From Bacteroidota bacterium (lineage in GTDB: Bacteria > Bacteroidota > Bacteroidia > Bacteroidales > VadinHA17): DNA of 64,000 nt. The stretch spans positions 1 to 64,000 of the forward strand of contig DRFJ01000014.1 of the NCBI GenBank assembly GCA_011050615.1, written 5' to 3'. Below, piece after piece: positions 29,443 through 39,667 of the stretch. The notes beneath the pieces were generated by a model. That model ran no database searches, had not been told where the DNA came from, and was given only the letters and a program-made list of their open reading frames with translations. The translations under genes and the position numbers were made by a program. Position 1 is the first letter of the stretch; each line of letters opens with the position of its first letter.

Positions 29443-29453
29443 GAAAAACACTG

Positions 29454-29484
29454 CAAAAATATATTAAAAATTATTATCTGCAAA
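29454..29484 (-). promoter_or_regulatory. Bacteroidetes sigma-A promoter TTTG-N19-TATTTTTG for tRNA-Ala
   Basis: Consensus boxes with exact 19-nt spacer, ~11 nt upstream of the tRNA. Confidence 0.8.
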
Positions 29485-29652
29485 GTGTGTTTTACTACAG
29501 GGTTAATTTTAACATTTATAGTGAGAAAGACATTTTAGGACGGATACAATTGACAAAAAGAAAATAATTTCGTATATTAATGGTAGTATTTTGTTAATTT
29601 TTTGAAAATATTCATATTAATATTTATTTTTAGGCTCTCAAAATCTGAAAAA

Positions 29653-30342
29653 ATGGAAATTAAGAAAAACGACAATGTAAATCTGGAAAAGCGTAAGGGT
29701 ATCTTTTTGCAGCTGGGACTGGTAATTGTTCTGTCAGTTTGCCTTATTGCTTTTGAATGGACAACAGGGACGCGTAAGGATAATGTTTTTGATGCAGGTG
29801 TCGATGAAGCGATTGAGGAAGATATGATCCCTATTACCGAGATGGACGAAATGCAACCTGAAACACCGCCTGAAGTACCGAAGGTGACCGAGATATTTGA
29901 GATAGTTGACGATAACGTTGCTATCGAAAATGAAATATTATTCGAAGATGACGAGGCTGATTTCGATGACGAGATTCAGATGTACGATTTCGAAGTAACC
30001 GAAGAAGAGGAAGAAGAGGAAGAGGAAATTTTCGTTGTTGTTGAAGATATGCCTACTTTCAGGGGCGGCGATGTGAACAAGTTCCGTGAATGGGTGCAGC
30101 AGAGAATAAAATATCCTCAGATAGCAGCCGAAAACGGCATACAGGGTAAGGTATTCATAATGTTTGTTGTCGAACCCGACGGTTCGGTCAGTAATGTTAC
30201 AATATTGAGAGGCGTTGACCCTGCACTCGACAATGAAGCCAAGAGAGTGGTTGAAAACTCACCCAAATGGTCCCCCGGAAAACAGAGGGGAGCACCCGTG
30301 CGTGTACGCTTTTCAATTACAGTTAACTTCCAGTTGCAGTAA
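29653..30342 (+). CDS. energy transducer TonB with acidic linker
   Basis: N-terminal TM, acidic linker (EEEEEEEEE), C-terminal IQGKVFIMFVVEPDGSVSNVTILRGVDPALDNEAKRVV; start set at MEIKKN. Confidence 0.92.
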   Translation: MEIKKNDNVNLEKRKGIFLQLGLVIVLSVCLIAFEWTTGTRKDNVFDAGVDEAIEEDMIPITEMDEMQPETPPEVPKVTEIFEIVDDNVAIENEILFEDDEADFDDEIQMYDFEVTEEEEEEEEEIFVVVEDMPTFRGGDVNKFREWVQQRIKYPQIAAENGIQGKVFIMFVVEPDGSVSNVTILRGVDPALDNEAKRVVENSPKWSPGKQRGAPVRVRFSITVNFQLQ

Positions 30343-30362
30343 GCTCTCATTAAGGATCTGAT

Positions 30363-30396
30363 AAGGCCGCCCTGATAATTGAGGCGGCTTTTTTTT
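30363..30396 (+). terminator. intrinsic terminator after tonB
   Basis: GCCGCC ... GGCGGC followed by T8. Confidence 0.88.
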
Positions 30397-30450
30397 GAGG
30401 AAAATTATATTATCATATCTTTATCGCCTGTAAACCAATAAGTACTTAAT

Positions 30451-31623
30451 ATGAGAAAGGTAATTTTGTATTCCGTAATTATAACTGTCTTATTTGCATC
30501 CTGTTCCTCACCTAAGAAAAAGATGCAATCCGGCAATTATGACGCAGCTGTAACAAAGGCTGTTGAAAAAATCCGCAAAGACAGGAACGATACCAAAAAT
30601 ATTGACATCCTTGATCAGTCCTATAAAATAGTCCTCGAACAGGATAATGAAAGGATAAGATTACTGAAAATGGAAGGAAGACCCCAGAACTGGGATGAAA
30701 TATACCTGATTTATAAAAAAATGCACGACAGGCAATCCATGGTCAGGACAGTATTACCATTAAAATCGGGTAACCGTACAGTCGATTTTCCATATGTTGA
30801 TTATATGGATGAAATGATAACGGCAAAAAGCAAGGCAGCAGATTATTATTATGCCAATGGCCTGGAATTAATGAAGAACAAAACCAAAGAGTCATATCGC
30901 CAGGCAAATGCTGAATTCACAAGAGCAAAGGAATATGTAGGTGATTATGAGGGGATAGATCAGCTTATCGATGAGTCAAGATACCTCGGCATTAGCAGGG
31001 TTTTGGTTACTGTGGAAAACCGGTCAACGGTTAATTTCCCTCCTGAATTTGAGACCGACCTGCTTGCACTTGACCTGCCAAGACTCGATAATCCATGGGT
31101 TGAATACCATACAAGGCAGCTGGATGAAGAAACCGACTTTGATTATATCGTATCGGTTATTATAAAGTCAGTTGCAGTATCTCCCGATAATACCTTCCAG
31201 AAAGATACCCTGATAAAAAGGGAAATAGAGAATGGATTTCAATATGTCCTGGATGACAAGGGGAATGTGATGAAGGATACTCTCGGGAACGATATAAAAG
31301 TGAAAAAATACAAGAATGTGCAATGTGCCCTTATCGAAACAGTACAATCTAAAAAATGTATTATTGACGGTCAGGTTGAAATAGTAACGGTTAAGCCGGC
31401 AAAAGTATTAAAAAGCGATCCCCTGGTGGCGGATTCATTCTTTGAACATGTTTCAGCCAGGGCAATAGGTGACGAAGAAGCACTCGGCCCTGCCGAAATC
31501 GAAAAAATAAGAAGTGAACCAGTTCCCTTCCCTTCTGATATCGAAATGGTAATCCGATGCTCCGAGGCACTTAAAATGGGAATAAGAAGTGCGATGGAAC
31601 GAAACAGGAGGTTCATAATCTAA
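30451..31623 (+). CDS. conserved lipoprotein of unknown function
   Basis: Lipobox VLFASCSS; no recognised catalytic motif. Confidence 0.7.
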   Translation: MRKVILYSVIITVLFASCSSPKKKMQSGNYDAAVTKAVEKIRKDRNDTKNIDILDQSYKIVLEQDNERIRLLKMEGRPQNWDEIYLIYKKMHDRQSMVRTVLPLKSGNRTVDFPYVDYMDEMITAKSKAADYYYANGLELMKNKTKESYRQANAEFTRAKEYVGDYEGIDQLIDESRYLGISRVLVTVENRSTVNFPPEFETDLLALDLPRLDNPWVEYHTRQLDEETDFDYIVSVIIKSVAVSPDNTFQKDTLIKREIENGFQYVLDDKGNVMKDTLGNDIKVKKYKNVQCALIETVQSKKCIIDGQVEIVTVKPAKVLKSDPLVADSFFEHVSARAIGDEEALGPAEIEKIRSEPVPFPSDIEMVIRCSEALKMGIRSAMERNRRFII

Positions 31624-31679
31624 GAGATTATTGATCAATAATGTAACGCATTAATCTGCGGTCGTTTTGAATTGAATTT

Positions 31680-32882
31680 GTGAGTATGGGTAAAATGATT
31701 GAAACAGCAGGACAAACCGACCGTGCTATCCTTATTGGTGTAATACTTCCTCTGCAGAGTGAAGATGAGGTAGCTGATTACCTCGATGAACTGGCATTCC
31801 TGACCGATACAGCAGGAGCAGTGCCGGTGAAAACCTTTGTCCAGAAACTACCGGCACCCGATCCCAAAACTTTCGTAGGTTCAGGGAAAATACAAGAAAT
31901 TGAAACATTTGTCCGCGATAATGATATTAACCTGGCAATCTTCGATGAGGAACTGAGCCCTTCCCAGATGAGGAATATCGAAAAGGTCCTGAAGTGCAGG
32001 ATACTGGATCGCACTAATCTTATCCTCGATATATTTGCACGCAGGGCACGAACAGCGCATGCCAGGGTGCAGGTTGAACTGGCACAGTATGAATACCTGC
32101 TGCCGCGGCTTACAAGGATGTGGACACACCTTGAAAGACAGAAGGGCGGTATTGGTCTTAGAGGTCCCGGTGAAGCGGAAATAGAAACAGACCGGCGTAT
32201 AATACGCGATAAGATAACAAGGCTTAAACAACAGCTTCAAAAAATTGACAAACAGCGTACTGTCCAGCGGAAAAACAGATCGAAAATGGTTCAGGTGGCC
32301 CTTGTGGGATATACTAACGTTGGTAAGTCAACCATAATGAACATGCTGAGTAAGTCAGATGTTTTTGCTGAGAATAAACTGTTTGCCACCCTCGACACAA
32401 CAGTAAGGAAAGTGGTAATAAATAACCTCCCCTTCCTGCTGTCAGATACCGTAGGTTTTATAAGAAAACTGCCCCACGGGCTGATAGAGTCATTTAAATC
32501 AACACTCGATGAGGTGAGAGAAGCTGATATACTCTGTCATATTGTGGATATCTCACACCCCGGCTTTGAAGAACAGATCAGAATAGTAAATGAAACCCTG
32601 CATGAACTGAAAGCCGATAATAAGGATACAATTATTGTATTTAATAAAATAGATGCCTTCACTTATTCCAGGAAGGATGAGGATGACCTGACTGAAAGGG
32701 GAAGGGGGAATTATACCCTCGAAGAGCTGAGCCAGAGCTGGATGGCAGGGAATAAGGATGCCATTACAATATTTATTTCAGCAAAGGAAAAAACAAATAT
32801 CGAAGCCTTTAAGAATTTGCTGTACCAGGAAGTGAAAAAACTCCACGAGAAAATTTATCCGTACAATAATTTTTTGTATTAG
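31680..32882 (+). CDS. hflX: GTPase HflX
   Basis: GGIGLRGPGEAEIETDRR, GYTNVGKST, DTVGFIRKLPHGLIESFKSTLDE, NKID. Confidence 0.96.
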   Translation: MSMGKMIETAGQTDRAILIGVILPLQSEDEVADYLDELAFLTDTAGAVPVKTFVQKLPAPDPKTFVGSGKIQEIETFVRDNDINLAIFDEELSPSQMRNIEKVLKCRILDRTNLILDIFARRARTAHARVQVELAQYEYLLPRLTRMWTHLERQKGGIGLRGPGEAEIETDRRIIRDKITRLKQQLQKIDKQRTVQRKNRSKMVQVALVGYTNVGKSTIMNMLSKSDVFAENKLFATLDTTVRKVVINNLPFLLSDTVGFIRKLPHGLIESFKSTLDEVREADILCHIVDISHPGFEEQIRIVNETLHELKADNKDTIIVFNKIDAFTYSRKDEDDLTERGRGNYTLEELSQSWMAGNKDAITIFISAKEKTNIEAFKNLLYQEVKKLHEKIYPYNNFLY

Positions 32883-32884
32883 GT

Positions 32885-32922
32885 ATGGATAGAGACGCGA
32901 TATTAATCGCGTCTCTATCCAT
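32885..32922. repeat. 17-bp perfect hairpin ATGGATAGAGACGCGAT-ATTA-ATCGCGTCTCTATCCAT
   Basis: Read directly; fills the hflX/asd convergent spacer and overlaps the asd stop codon. Confidence 0.9.
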
Positions 32923-33895
32923 TAATAATTTCCGCTATCTGTACCGCATTCGTAGCCGCACCCTTGCGGATATTGTCAGTCACTATCCACATATTAAGTG
33001 CATTGTTGCAGGAATAATCTCTCCTGATGCGGCCGACAAAAACTTCATCTCTTCCCCTGACATCAACAGGCATTGGGTAAATATTTTGTCCGGGATCATC
33101 TCTCACAATCAGCCCCCTTGTTTGATTAAGCAGTTCCTTTACTTCAGTCAGGTCGAAATCTTTTTTGAATTCTGCATTAACCGATTCGGAATGACCTCCG
33201 GTGACAGGTACTCTTACCGCTGTTGCTGTTACCTGTATGCTGTTATCGCCGAGTATTTTCCTTGTCTCATTAAGCAGTTTCATCTCCTCCCGGGTGTAAG
33301 CGTTGTCAAGGAAGGTATCACAGTGCGGCAAACAATTCATGAATATGGGATGAGGGTAGGCCATATCCCCCTGTATGCCCCTTATCTCATTATCCAGCTG
33401 TTCAAGTGCTTTTTTCCCTGTTCCCGTGACCGACTGGTAAGTTGATATCACCATGCGCTTTATTCCGTAAGCCCGGTGCAGTGGCGCCATAACCATCAAC
33501 AATTGTATGGTGGAACAATTGGGATTAGCTATTATCCTGTGTTCCCTCCCTATGTCTCCGGTATTTATTTCAGGAACAATAAGCGGTACATCCTCATTCA
33601 TCCTCCAGGCAGAAGAATTGTCTATGACATGAGTGCCCTTTTTGGCAAACTCGGGAGCCCATTCAAGTGATAAAGCACTTCCTGCGGAAAAAAGTGCCAG
33701 ATCAGGGCTTTGCTTAAGCGCTTCAGTAATACTTATAATCTTATGCCTGCTGCCCCTGAAGATAATTTCTTTCCCGACAGATTTCCCAGATGCCACCGGT
33801 AAAAGTATTTCCACAGGAAAATTTCGCTCTTCCAGTATTTCAAGCATTGCCCTGCCAACCATCCCGCTTACACCAACAACGGCAACTTTCTTCAT
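32915..33895 (-). CDS. asd: aspartate-semialdehyde dehydrogenase
   Basis: VGVSGMVGRAMLEILEERNFP, IANPNCSTIQ, VPVTGGHSESV. Confidence 0.96.
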   Translation of the reverse strand: MKKVAVVGVSGMVGRAMLEILEERNFPVEILLPVASGKSVGKEIIFRGSRHKIISITEALKQSPDLALFSAGSALSLEWAPEFAKKGTHVIDNSSAWRMNEDVPLIVPEINTGDIGREHRIIANPNCSTIQLLMVMAPLHRAYGIKRMVISTYQSVTGTGKKALEQLDNEIRGIQGDMAYPHPIFMNCLPHCDTFLDNAYTREEMKLLNETRKILGDNSIQVTATAVRVPVTGGHSESVNAEFKKDFDLTEVKELLNQTRGLIVRDDPGQNIYPMPVDVRGRDEVFVGRIRRDYSCNNALNMWIVTDNIRKGAATNAVQIAEIING

Positions 33896-33986
33896 AAACT
33901 TTTTTGTTTTTTTGAGATTTATTACAGAAATTTATAAGACTAATGTTGTAAAGATAGTTTTTTAGCCACTATCATCAATTCGCTGC

Positions 33987-36611
33987 ATGAGAAAAGTTTT
34001 ATTGTTGTTTTTGCTTGTACCGGGTATGGTATGTGCCCAGGTTGTTTATGAGAATTTTGAATCGGGCCTAACAGGTGACTGGTTACTGACCGGAGGAGAC
34101 CGCTGGGAAGCTGATTCATTATTCGTAATAAACGGGAAATTATCTCTTCATCATTCCTTCGATAACAGTGATTCGGGATGCGATCAGATTGGTATCGGCA
34201 TAAATGGCCTTCAGCCTGCTTTTTCCGACACAAAGTGGAAATTTAAGATCAGACACGCTTATAATCCCTCTTCATCAAATAACTGGTCTTTCTTTCTTCT
34301 GTCTGATGAAGCTCCGCCGGGAATGATACCGGGCGGCACGGTATCAGGCTTTGCTCTGGGAGTTAACTTAAGCGGTTATGACGATACACTGCGCTTATGG
34401 AAGCTCACTGAAGGACGCGCATCGGTAGTGTTGTCAACCTCCCTGAACTGGCAGAATAATATAGGTATCGATTCTGTTCTTGCCCTTACCGTAAAGAGAA
34501 ATACTGACGGCCACTGGCAGGTTTTCATTGCTGACACACAGGACAACCAGGTATTAATCGGTGAAGGAAACGACAGTGATTTATATTACGCGGGATGGGC
34601 AGGGATAATGTTTGAATACTCATCGTCCCAGGATCGTAAGCTCTGGATTGATGATGTTATTATTGAAGGTCATATAGAGGCAGACACGCAGCCACCCATT
34701 GTTGATACAGCATATTTTTCAGGTAATAAAACTCTTATACTTGAATTTAATGAAAGCCTTGCTGACCCTCCCGGGAGGCAATGCTGCACACTGATGCCGG
34801 GGAATATGAACCCGGATGAAATAATCCGGGAAGGTGAATCATATCTTTTGAGATTTGAACAGTCTCTTGCCAATAAAACTTATTATGAGCTGCATATAAG
34901 TAATGTATGTGACCTGTGGTCTAACTGTTGTGATACCATAATTGACAGTATCCCGCTTGTTATACCCGGAAGAGACGATATAATAATCTCTGAGGTAATG
35001 TTCGACCCGGAGCCCCCTGCAGGATTGCCGGATGCCGAATATATTGAGCTGTATAATACCTCGGGTTTTGATCTTAATATTTCAGGATTAAAAATTATTA
35101 CCGGGACCGATGAATACCTGCTTCCGGCATTCCGCTTTGAGCAGGATACTTATGTCCTGATCACTAATGAAATTGATGCTGAATTATTTATGGGTTATGG
35201 CAGAACGATATACCCTGACCGCAGATTCAGCCTTAATAATACTGTTGATATGATTTTATTGAGGGATCAGGAGAGTGAATTTATTCATGGTCTTGAATAT
35301 AATATTAAGTGGTACAAAAACCAGCTTAAGCAATATGGAGGCTGGGCACTCGAGATGATCGATTATGACTATCCCCTTGCAGGAAGGTCAAACTGGACTG
35401 AATCAAAAGACAGGTCAGGGGGAACACCGGGAAGGATTAACTCTGTGAACTCCTTTAACCCCGACCTGGAGAATCCTGCATTGATCAATATCTACCCGGT
35501 CACGGACAGGCATGTGCACCTTGCATTTTCTGAGACCATGGACCCGGAAGCAATGGATCCCCGGAGTTGGTCAGTGCAGGATATTGGCCTGACAGAAGCC
35601 GAAAGCGCTGATCCATTGTTCAGAAGCATAAATATTGAGCTGGCAGACAGCCTGAAGAGGGGAATTATTTATGAGATAAACTCCCTGAATGATGTAAGTG
35701 ATGTGGCCGGTAACAGCCTTGTAATAAAAGATAATCGTTTTGGGCTGCCTCTTGTTACTGAAGCCCGGGATATACTTTTCAATGAAATAATGTTTGACCC
35801 TCTGCCCGGGGGTGCTGAGTTTATAGAGTTCTATAATAATTCCGGAAAGATAGCGGATATGTCAGATCTCTTTATTGTCACTTATGATGAAGAGAAATCA
35901 GACACCGGTACAATTTGCTGGCTGTCAGATGAGTGTCGTTGCCTCATGCCGGGGGATTATTATGTGATAACAGATGATCGTGAAGCTATTATTAATCAAT
36001 GCATCAATTGTGATGAGGACAGGATCTTTGAGCCGGGCTCCCTGCCTTCGTTACCTGATAAGGGAGGCAGCCTCCTTCTTTTTAACAGGAATCTTATTCT
36101 TATAGACAGAATGGATTATTCTGAGGAGATGCACTCTGCCATGTTGTCAGTAACCTGCGGTATCTCCCTTGAACGTATTTCAACAGATATTCCTGCTACG
36201 GACAGGAGTAACTGGAGATCGGCTTCGGGCAACTCCGGTTATGCTACTCCGGGAATAATAAACTCAGTTGCAGAAGGCCCGGAAGATATTGGGAGCAAGG
36301 GCGCCATGAGTTTGTCATCAGGAAAAATAAGCCCTGATAATGATGGATTTGAAGATTACCTGAGGATACTGGTCACTTCGGCCAGTGATCAGAATATTCT
36401 TACTGTGCTGGTCTTTAACGATATGGGTTACCCCGTCAGGACTCTGGCCGATAAGCTGGCATCGGGTTCCAGCTCATTAATAATCTGGGATGGATGTGAC
36501 GACAGGGGGAATCCTGTAAGGGAAGGCATTTACATTATCTGTTCAACCATAGTACCTGCCGGCAGGCTCCCGGTGCTTGTGAAAAAGGTATGTACTGTTG
36601 TGTACTACTGA
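33987..36611 (+). CDS. secreted protein with lamin-tail-like (LTD) domains and FlgD-Ig-like C-terminus
   Basis: Signal peptide; two LTD-like segments (IIISEVMFDPEP..EYIELYNTSG; ILFNEIMFDPLPGGAEFIEFYNNSG); ISPDNDGFEDYLRI..VFNDMGYPVRTL..WDGCDDRGNPVREGIYI. Confidence 0.8.
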   Translation: MRKVLLLFLLVPGMVCAQVVYENFESGLTGDWLLTGGDRWEADSLFVINGKLSLHHSFDNSDSGCDQIGIGINGLQPAFSDTKWKFKIRHAYNPSSSNNWSFFLLSDEAPPGMIPGGTVSGFALGVNLSGYDDTLRLWKLTEGRASVVLSTSLNWQNNIGIDSVLALTVKRNTDGHWQVFIADTQDNQVLIGEGNDSDLYYAGWAGIMFEYSSSQDRKLWIDDVIIEGHIEADTQPPIVDTAYFSGNKTLILEFNESLADPPGRQCCTLMPGNMNPDEIIREGESYLLRFEQSLANKTYYELHISNVCDLWSNCCDTIIDSIPLVIPGRDDIIISEVMFDPEPPAGLPDAEYIELYNTSGFDLNISGLKIITGTDEYLLPAFRFEQDTYVLITNEIDAELFMGYGRTIYPDRRFSLNNTVDMILLRDQESEFIHGLEYNIKWYKNQLKQYGGWALEMIDYDYPLAGRSNWTESKDRSGGTPGRINSVNSFNPDLENPALINIYPVTDRHVHLAFSETMDPEAMDPRSWSVQDIGLTEAESADPLFRSINIELADSLKRGIIYEINSLNDVSDVAGNSLVIKDNRFGLPLVTEARDILFNEIMFDPLPGGAEFIEFYNNSGKIADMSDLFIVTYDEEKSDTGTICWLSDECRCLMPGDYYVITDDREAIINQCINCDEDRIFEPGSLPSLPDKGGSLLLFNRNLILIDRMDYSEEMHSAMLSVTCGISLERISTDIPATDRSNWRSASGNSGYATPGIINSVAEGPEDIGSKGAMSLSSGKISPDNDGFEDYLRILVTSASDQNILTVLVFNDMGYPVRTLADKLASGSSSLIIWDGCDDRGNPVREGIYIICSTIVPAGRLPVLVKKVCTVVYY

Positions 36612-37792
36612 TCAGCTGCATTATTAAACTTCTTTTCAGGTACCATCATGGCAAATATGATTGAAGGGAAGGCCAGCAGTGCGGCTATTAAATATGTCTT
36701 GTCCATACCGATATGATCAGAAAAGGCTCCCACCCCGAGCGTCATGACCGCGTTGATAAAAAAGTTGATAGTCATGTATACCCCGTTAACAAAAGGAAGA
36801 TGTTTGGTATCGAGGTTATGTATTATTGCCAGGTTTACCGATTCAGGCCCTACCAGGAAGATACCCATGAAAACAAGTAATATGATACTGGCAATGCCTG
36901 AGGACTGCAGAAACAGTATCATCAGCACCGGGGATAATATTGTTACGATGACCAGTGTCGTTCGCCTGCCTATCCTGTCAGATATTGAACCAGAAATGAA
37001 GGTGCCTGCCGCAGCAGCCAGCTGTAGCACAGAGAGTGATATGCCAGCTCCCCACAGTTCCATTCCCTTGCCTGTAAGGTAGACAGGAAGATAAAGTGTC
37101 AGAGACGATTTCATTGCCCCCCTGAAAAATGTTATTCCGGCAAGGGTAAGAAAAACGGGAAGAAACCTCCGGAATATTCCCGGGTAATCAGGTTTTTCGG
37201 TTTTAATTTCCTCGCTTATAGATATTTTATGGAGCTTGATGTAAAGAATGAATGAGGCAATAATGCCAAAGGGTATTAGCCTGAGGGTACCATTCAGACC
37301 CCATTGTTCAACTGCAGCAACGACAACCAGGGGGCCAAGCGTCCGTGCCAGTTCACCCCCCAGCATATAGAAACTCATACCCATACCGGTTCGTTCCCCT
37401 GATATTTTTTTTACCATAACAGGGGCAGGGACATGAAAAAGTGTGGAGCTTACGCCACTTACGAAAATCAAGATTACCAGTATAATATATGTTGGTGCAA
37501 CACCAATAAAGCTCATGGCTACTGTAGTTACAGCAGGGGCAAATATTACGAAATATCTTACCTTCAGGTTTTCGGACAGTATGCCTATCAGGAAATTAAA
37601 CAGGGAAGGCACACGCTGCACAACCGCCAGCAAGCCTGAGAGAAAGAGTGATATATTCAGTTTCTGTATAAGCAGGGGCAGGATGGGTGCGAGGAAGGAA
37701 GTGTATACATCGTGAGTAAGATGAGCCAGAGAAATAAGTATTACATTAGCTGTCTGAAACCCGTTTTTTCTTACTTTCTCACTATTCTGCAT
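36605..37792 (-). CDS. MFS transporter
   Basis: ~12 TM segments; SISDRIGRRTTLVIV. Confidence 0.88.
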   Translation of the reverse strand: MQNSEKVRKNGFQTANVILISLAHLTHDVYTSFLAPILPLLIQKLNISLFLSGLLAVVQRVPSLFNFLIGILSENLKVRYFVIFAPAVTTVAMSFIGVAPTYIILVILIFVSGVSSTLFHVPAPVMVKKISGERTGMGMSFYMLGGELARTLGPLVVVAAVEQWGLNGTLRLIPFGIIASFILYIKLHKISISEEIKTEKPDYPGIFRRFLPVFLTLAGITFFRGAMKSSLTLYLPVYLTGKGMELWGAGISLSVLQLAAAAGTFISGSISDRIGRRTTLVIVTILSPVLMILFLQSSGIASIILLVFMGIFLVGPESVNLAIIHNLDTKHLPFVNGVYMTINFFINAVMTLGVGAFSDHIGMDKTYLIAALLAFPSIIFAMMVPEKKFNNAADQ

Positions 37793-37800
37793 TCCGTCTG

Positions 37801-38610
37801 TCAGATTTTATCTATCAGTTTTGTCATTATTGCCGTCATTTTGGATTCGCTTGCGGCTGCAGCCTGGCTTACCATTTCATGGGTGATATAATGTATTTTC
37901 CCTTCCACGCCCAGGTCACTGATGATGCTTACCGCAAAACAGGGGATACTCATATGCCTTGCAACAATCACCTCCGGCACGGTTGACATGCCCACAGCAT
38001 CTGCCCCTATATTCCTGAAATGCTTGTATTCGGCAGGAGTCTCAAAGGTGGGTCCTGTGGTGGCCAGGTATATGCCTTTCTTAACTTCAATATTCAGTTT
38101 CCGCGATACTTCGTCTGCTTTTGTTATGAGATCTTTGTCATAAGCCTCGCTCATATCCGGGAATCGCGGGCCAATCATGTTATTATTTGGTCCTATGAGT
38201 GGGTTTGGAAGGAAGTTGATGTGATCTGTTATGATCATAATGTCCCCGACGCTGAAATCAGGGTTTATTCCTCCGGCTGCATTCGAAAGGAACAGGTATT
38301 TTATGCCCAGGTATTTCATAACCCGCACCGGAAATACGAGCTGGGCCGTTGTATAGCCTTCGTAATAATGGAAACGGCCTTTCATGGCTACAATCTTTTT
38401 GGAGCCAAAATCACCGTAAATAAGCTTTCCCTCATGACCCTCAACGGTCGATACCGGGAAATTAGGTATTTCTGAGTAATCAACCTCATGTATGATTTTT
38501 ATCTTTGACACCAGTCCGCCAAGCCCGGTCCCCAGTACTACTCCGGCATCAGGTGCCGTAAATCCTTTTGATTTAAGAAAGGCTGCCGTTTCTTCTATTT
38601 TTTCCAGCAT
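37801..38610 (-). CDS. purine nucleoside phosphorylase
   Basis: VVLGTGLGGL, VEGHEGKLIYG, KGRFHYYEGY, LSNAAGGINPDF, GADAVGMSTVPEVIVARH. Confidence 0.95.
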   Translation of the reverse strand: MLEKIEETAAFLKSKGFTAPDAGVVLGTGLGGLVSKIKIIHEVDYSEIPNFPVSTVEGHEGKLIYGDFGSKKIVAMKGRFHYYEGYTTAQLVFPVRVMKYLGIKYLFLSNAAGGINPDFSVGDIMIITDHINFLPNPLIGPNNNMIGPRFPDMSEAYDKDLITKADEVSRKLNIEVKKGIYLATTGPTFETPAEYKHFRNIGADAVGMSTVPEVIVARHMSIPCFAVSIISDLGVEGKIHYITHEMVSQAAAASESKMTAIMTKLIDKI

Positions 38611-39667
38611 AGTCTATAATTAGTTTATCAAATTTGCTCTTATCTTCATCACGGAAAATAACATTGATCCCGAGATAAAACAGTTTATCATCGGGGAAAT
38701 CTTCCTCAACGAGGATTTCCCTTAGCCGTATAGCATCTTTTTCCGTTGTGATTAAACACCTTTGCCCTTCGGGCATTGACATATATTTTTCTCTGATCAG
38801 CCTGCGGTCCCTGTTGTTAAAGGAATGATGATCAGGGTATTTAAGATGCTTTATATTAAGCTTATATTCATTAAGATAACTCACCAGAGGCCCCGGGTCA
38901 GCTATTCCGCTTACCAGAAGAACATTTTTCAGGTCCTCAGCTATCTGATTCATTTTTATTCCGGGATTCTCCCCTGTGAAAATATTGACCGGCCGATCGT
39001 ATGACAATCCCGTAAAGAATACCTGCTGTGCTGAAGACAGAGGGATTTCCTTTATCTTCTCCTCTGTCTCACCCGGTCCCTGCCGGGCAGGTGATTTTGT
39101 CACCAGGACTATGTCGGCCCTTTTTGCTGAAGACCCGGGTTCCCTTAACCTTCCGGCAGGAAAGAGGCAGTCTTTTGTCAAAGGCCTGTTAAAATCTATA
39201 AGCAATATGCTGAGGCCGGCTCTTACATACCTGTGCTGGTAGGCGTCGTCAAGGATTACCAGGTCGACATCAGGTTCCTTTGCGAGGATTTCGTTAATGC
39301 CGTGAACCCTCTTCCTGTCAACAGCTACTGTTATACCTGGATATTTGCATTTTATCTGCAGGGCTTCGTCACCCGAGGTACTAACACTGGAACTGGCTGT
39401 AACAATATTGAAATTGCGTGTCTTTCTTTTGTAGCCCCTGCTAAGCACGGCAATATTGTGCTCGTCCTTAAGTAGTTTTACAAGGTATTCTACGTGAGGT
39501 GTCTTACCTGTTCCTCCCACAGTAATATTTCCAACTGTTATGACAGGGAGATCAAAGCCGGTGGAATTCAGAATATTTTTATCGAAGAGCCAGTTACGCA
39601 GCCTTATTACCATGCCATAAAACAGGGAGAAGGGGAAGAGCAATATTTTTTGCAGGTTCTTCAGCAT
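38573..39667 (-). CDS. lpxK: tetraacyldisaccharide 4'-kinase
   Basis: VITVGNITVGGTGKTPHVEYLV, LSRGYKR, DEALQIKCK, DDAYQHRYV. Confidence 0.96.
   Translation of the reverse strand: MLKNLQKILLFPFSLFYGMVIRLRNWLFDKNILNSTGFDLPVITVGNITVGGTGKTPHVEYLVKLLKDEHNIAVLSRGYKRKTRNFNIVTASSSVSTSGDEALQIKCKYPGITVAVDRKRVHGINEILAKEPDVDLVILDDAYQHRYVRAGLSILLIDFNRPLTKDCLFPAGRLREPGSSAKRADIVLVTKSPARQGPGETEEKIKEIPLSSAQQVFFTGLSYDRPVNIFTGENPGIKMNQIAEDLKNVLLVSGIADPGPLVSYLNEYKLNIKHLKYPDHHSFNNRDRRLIREKYMSMPEGQRCLITTEKDAIRLREILVEEDFPDDKLFYLGINVIFRDEDKSKFDKLIIDYAGKNRRNGSLS

Noticed and set aside
38573-38610. 38-bp overlap between lpxK and purine nucleoside phosphorylase
   Set aside because: Same-strand overlap of tightly packed operon genes; not unusual
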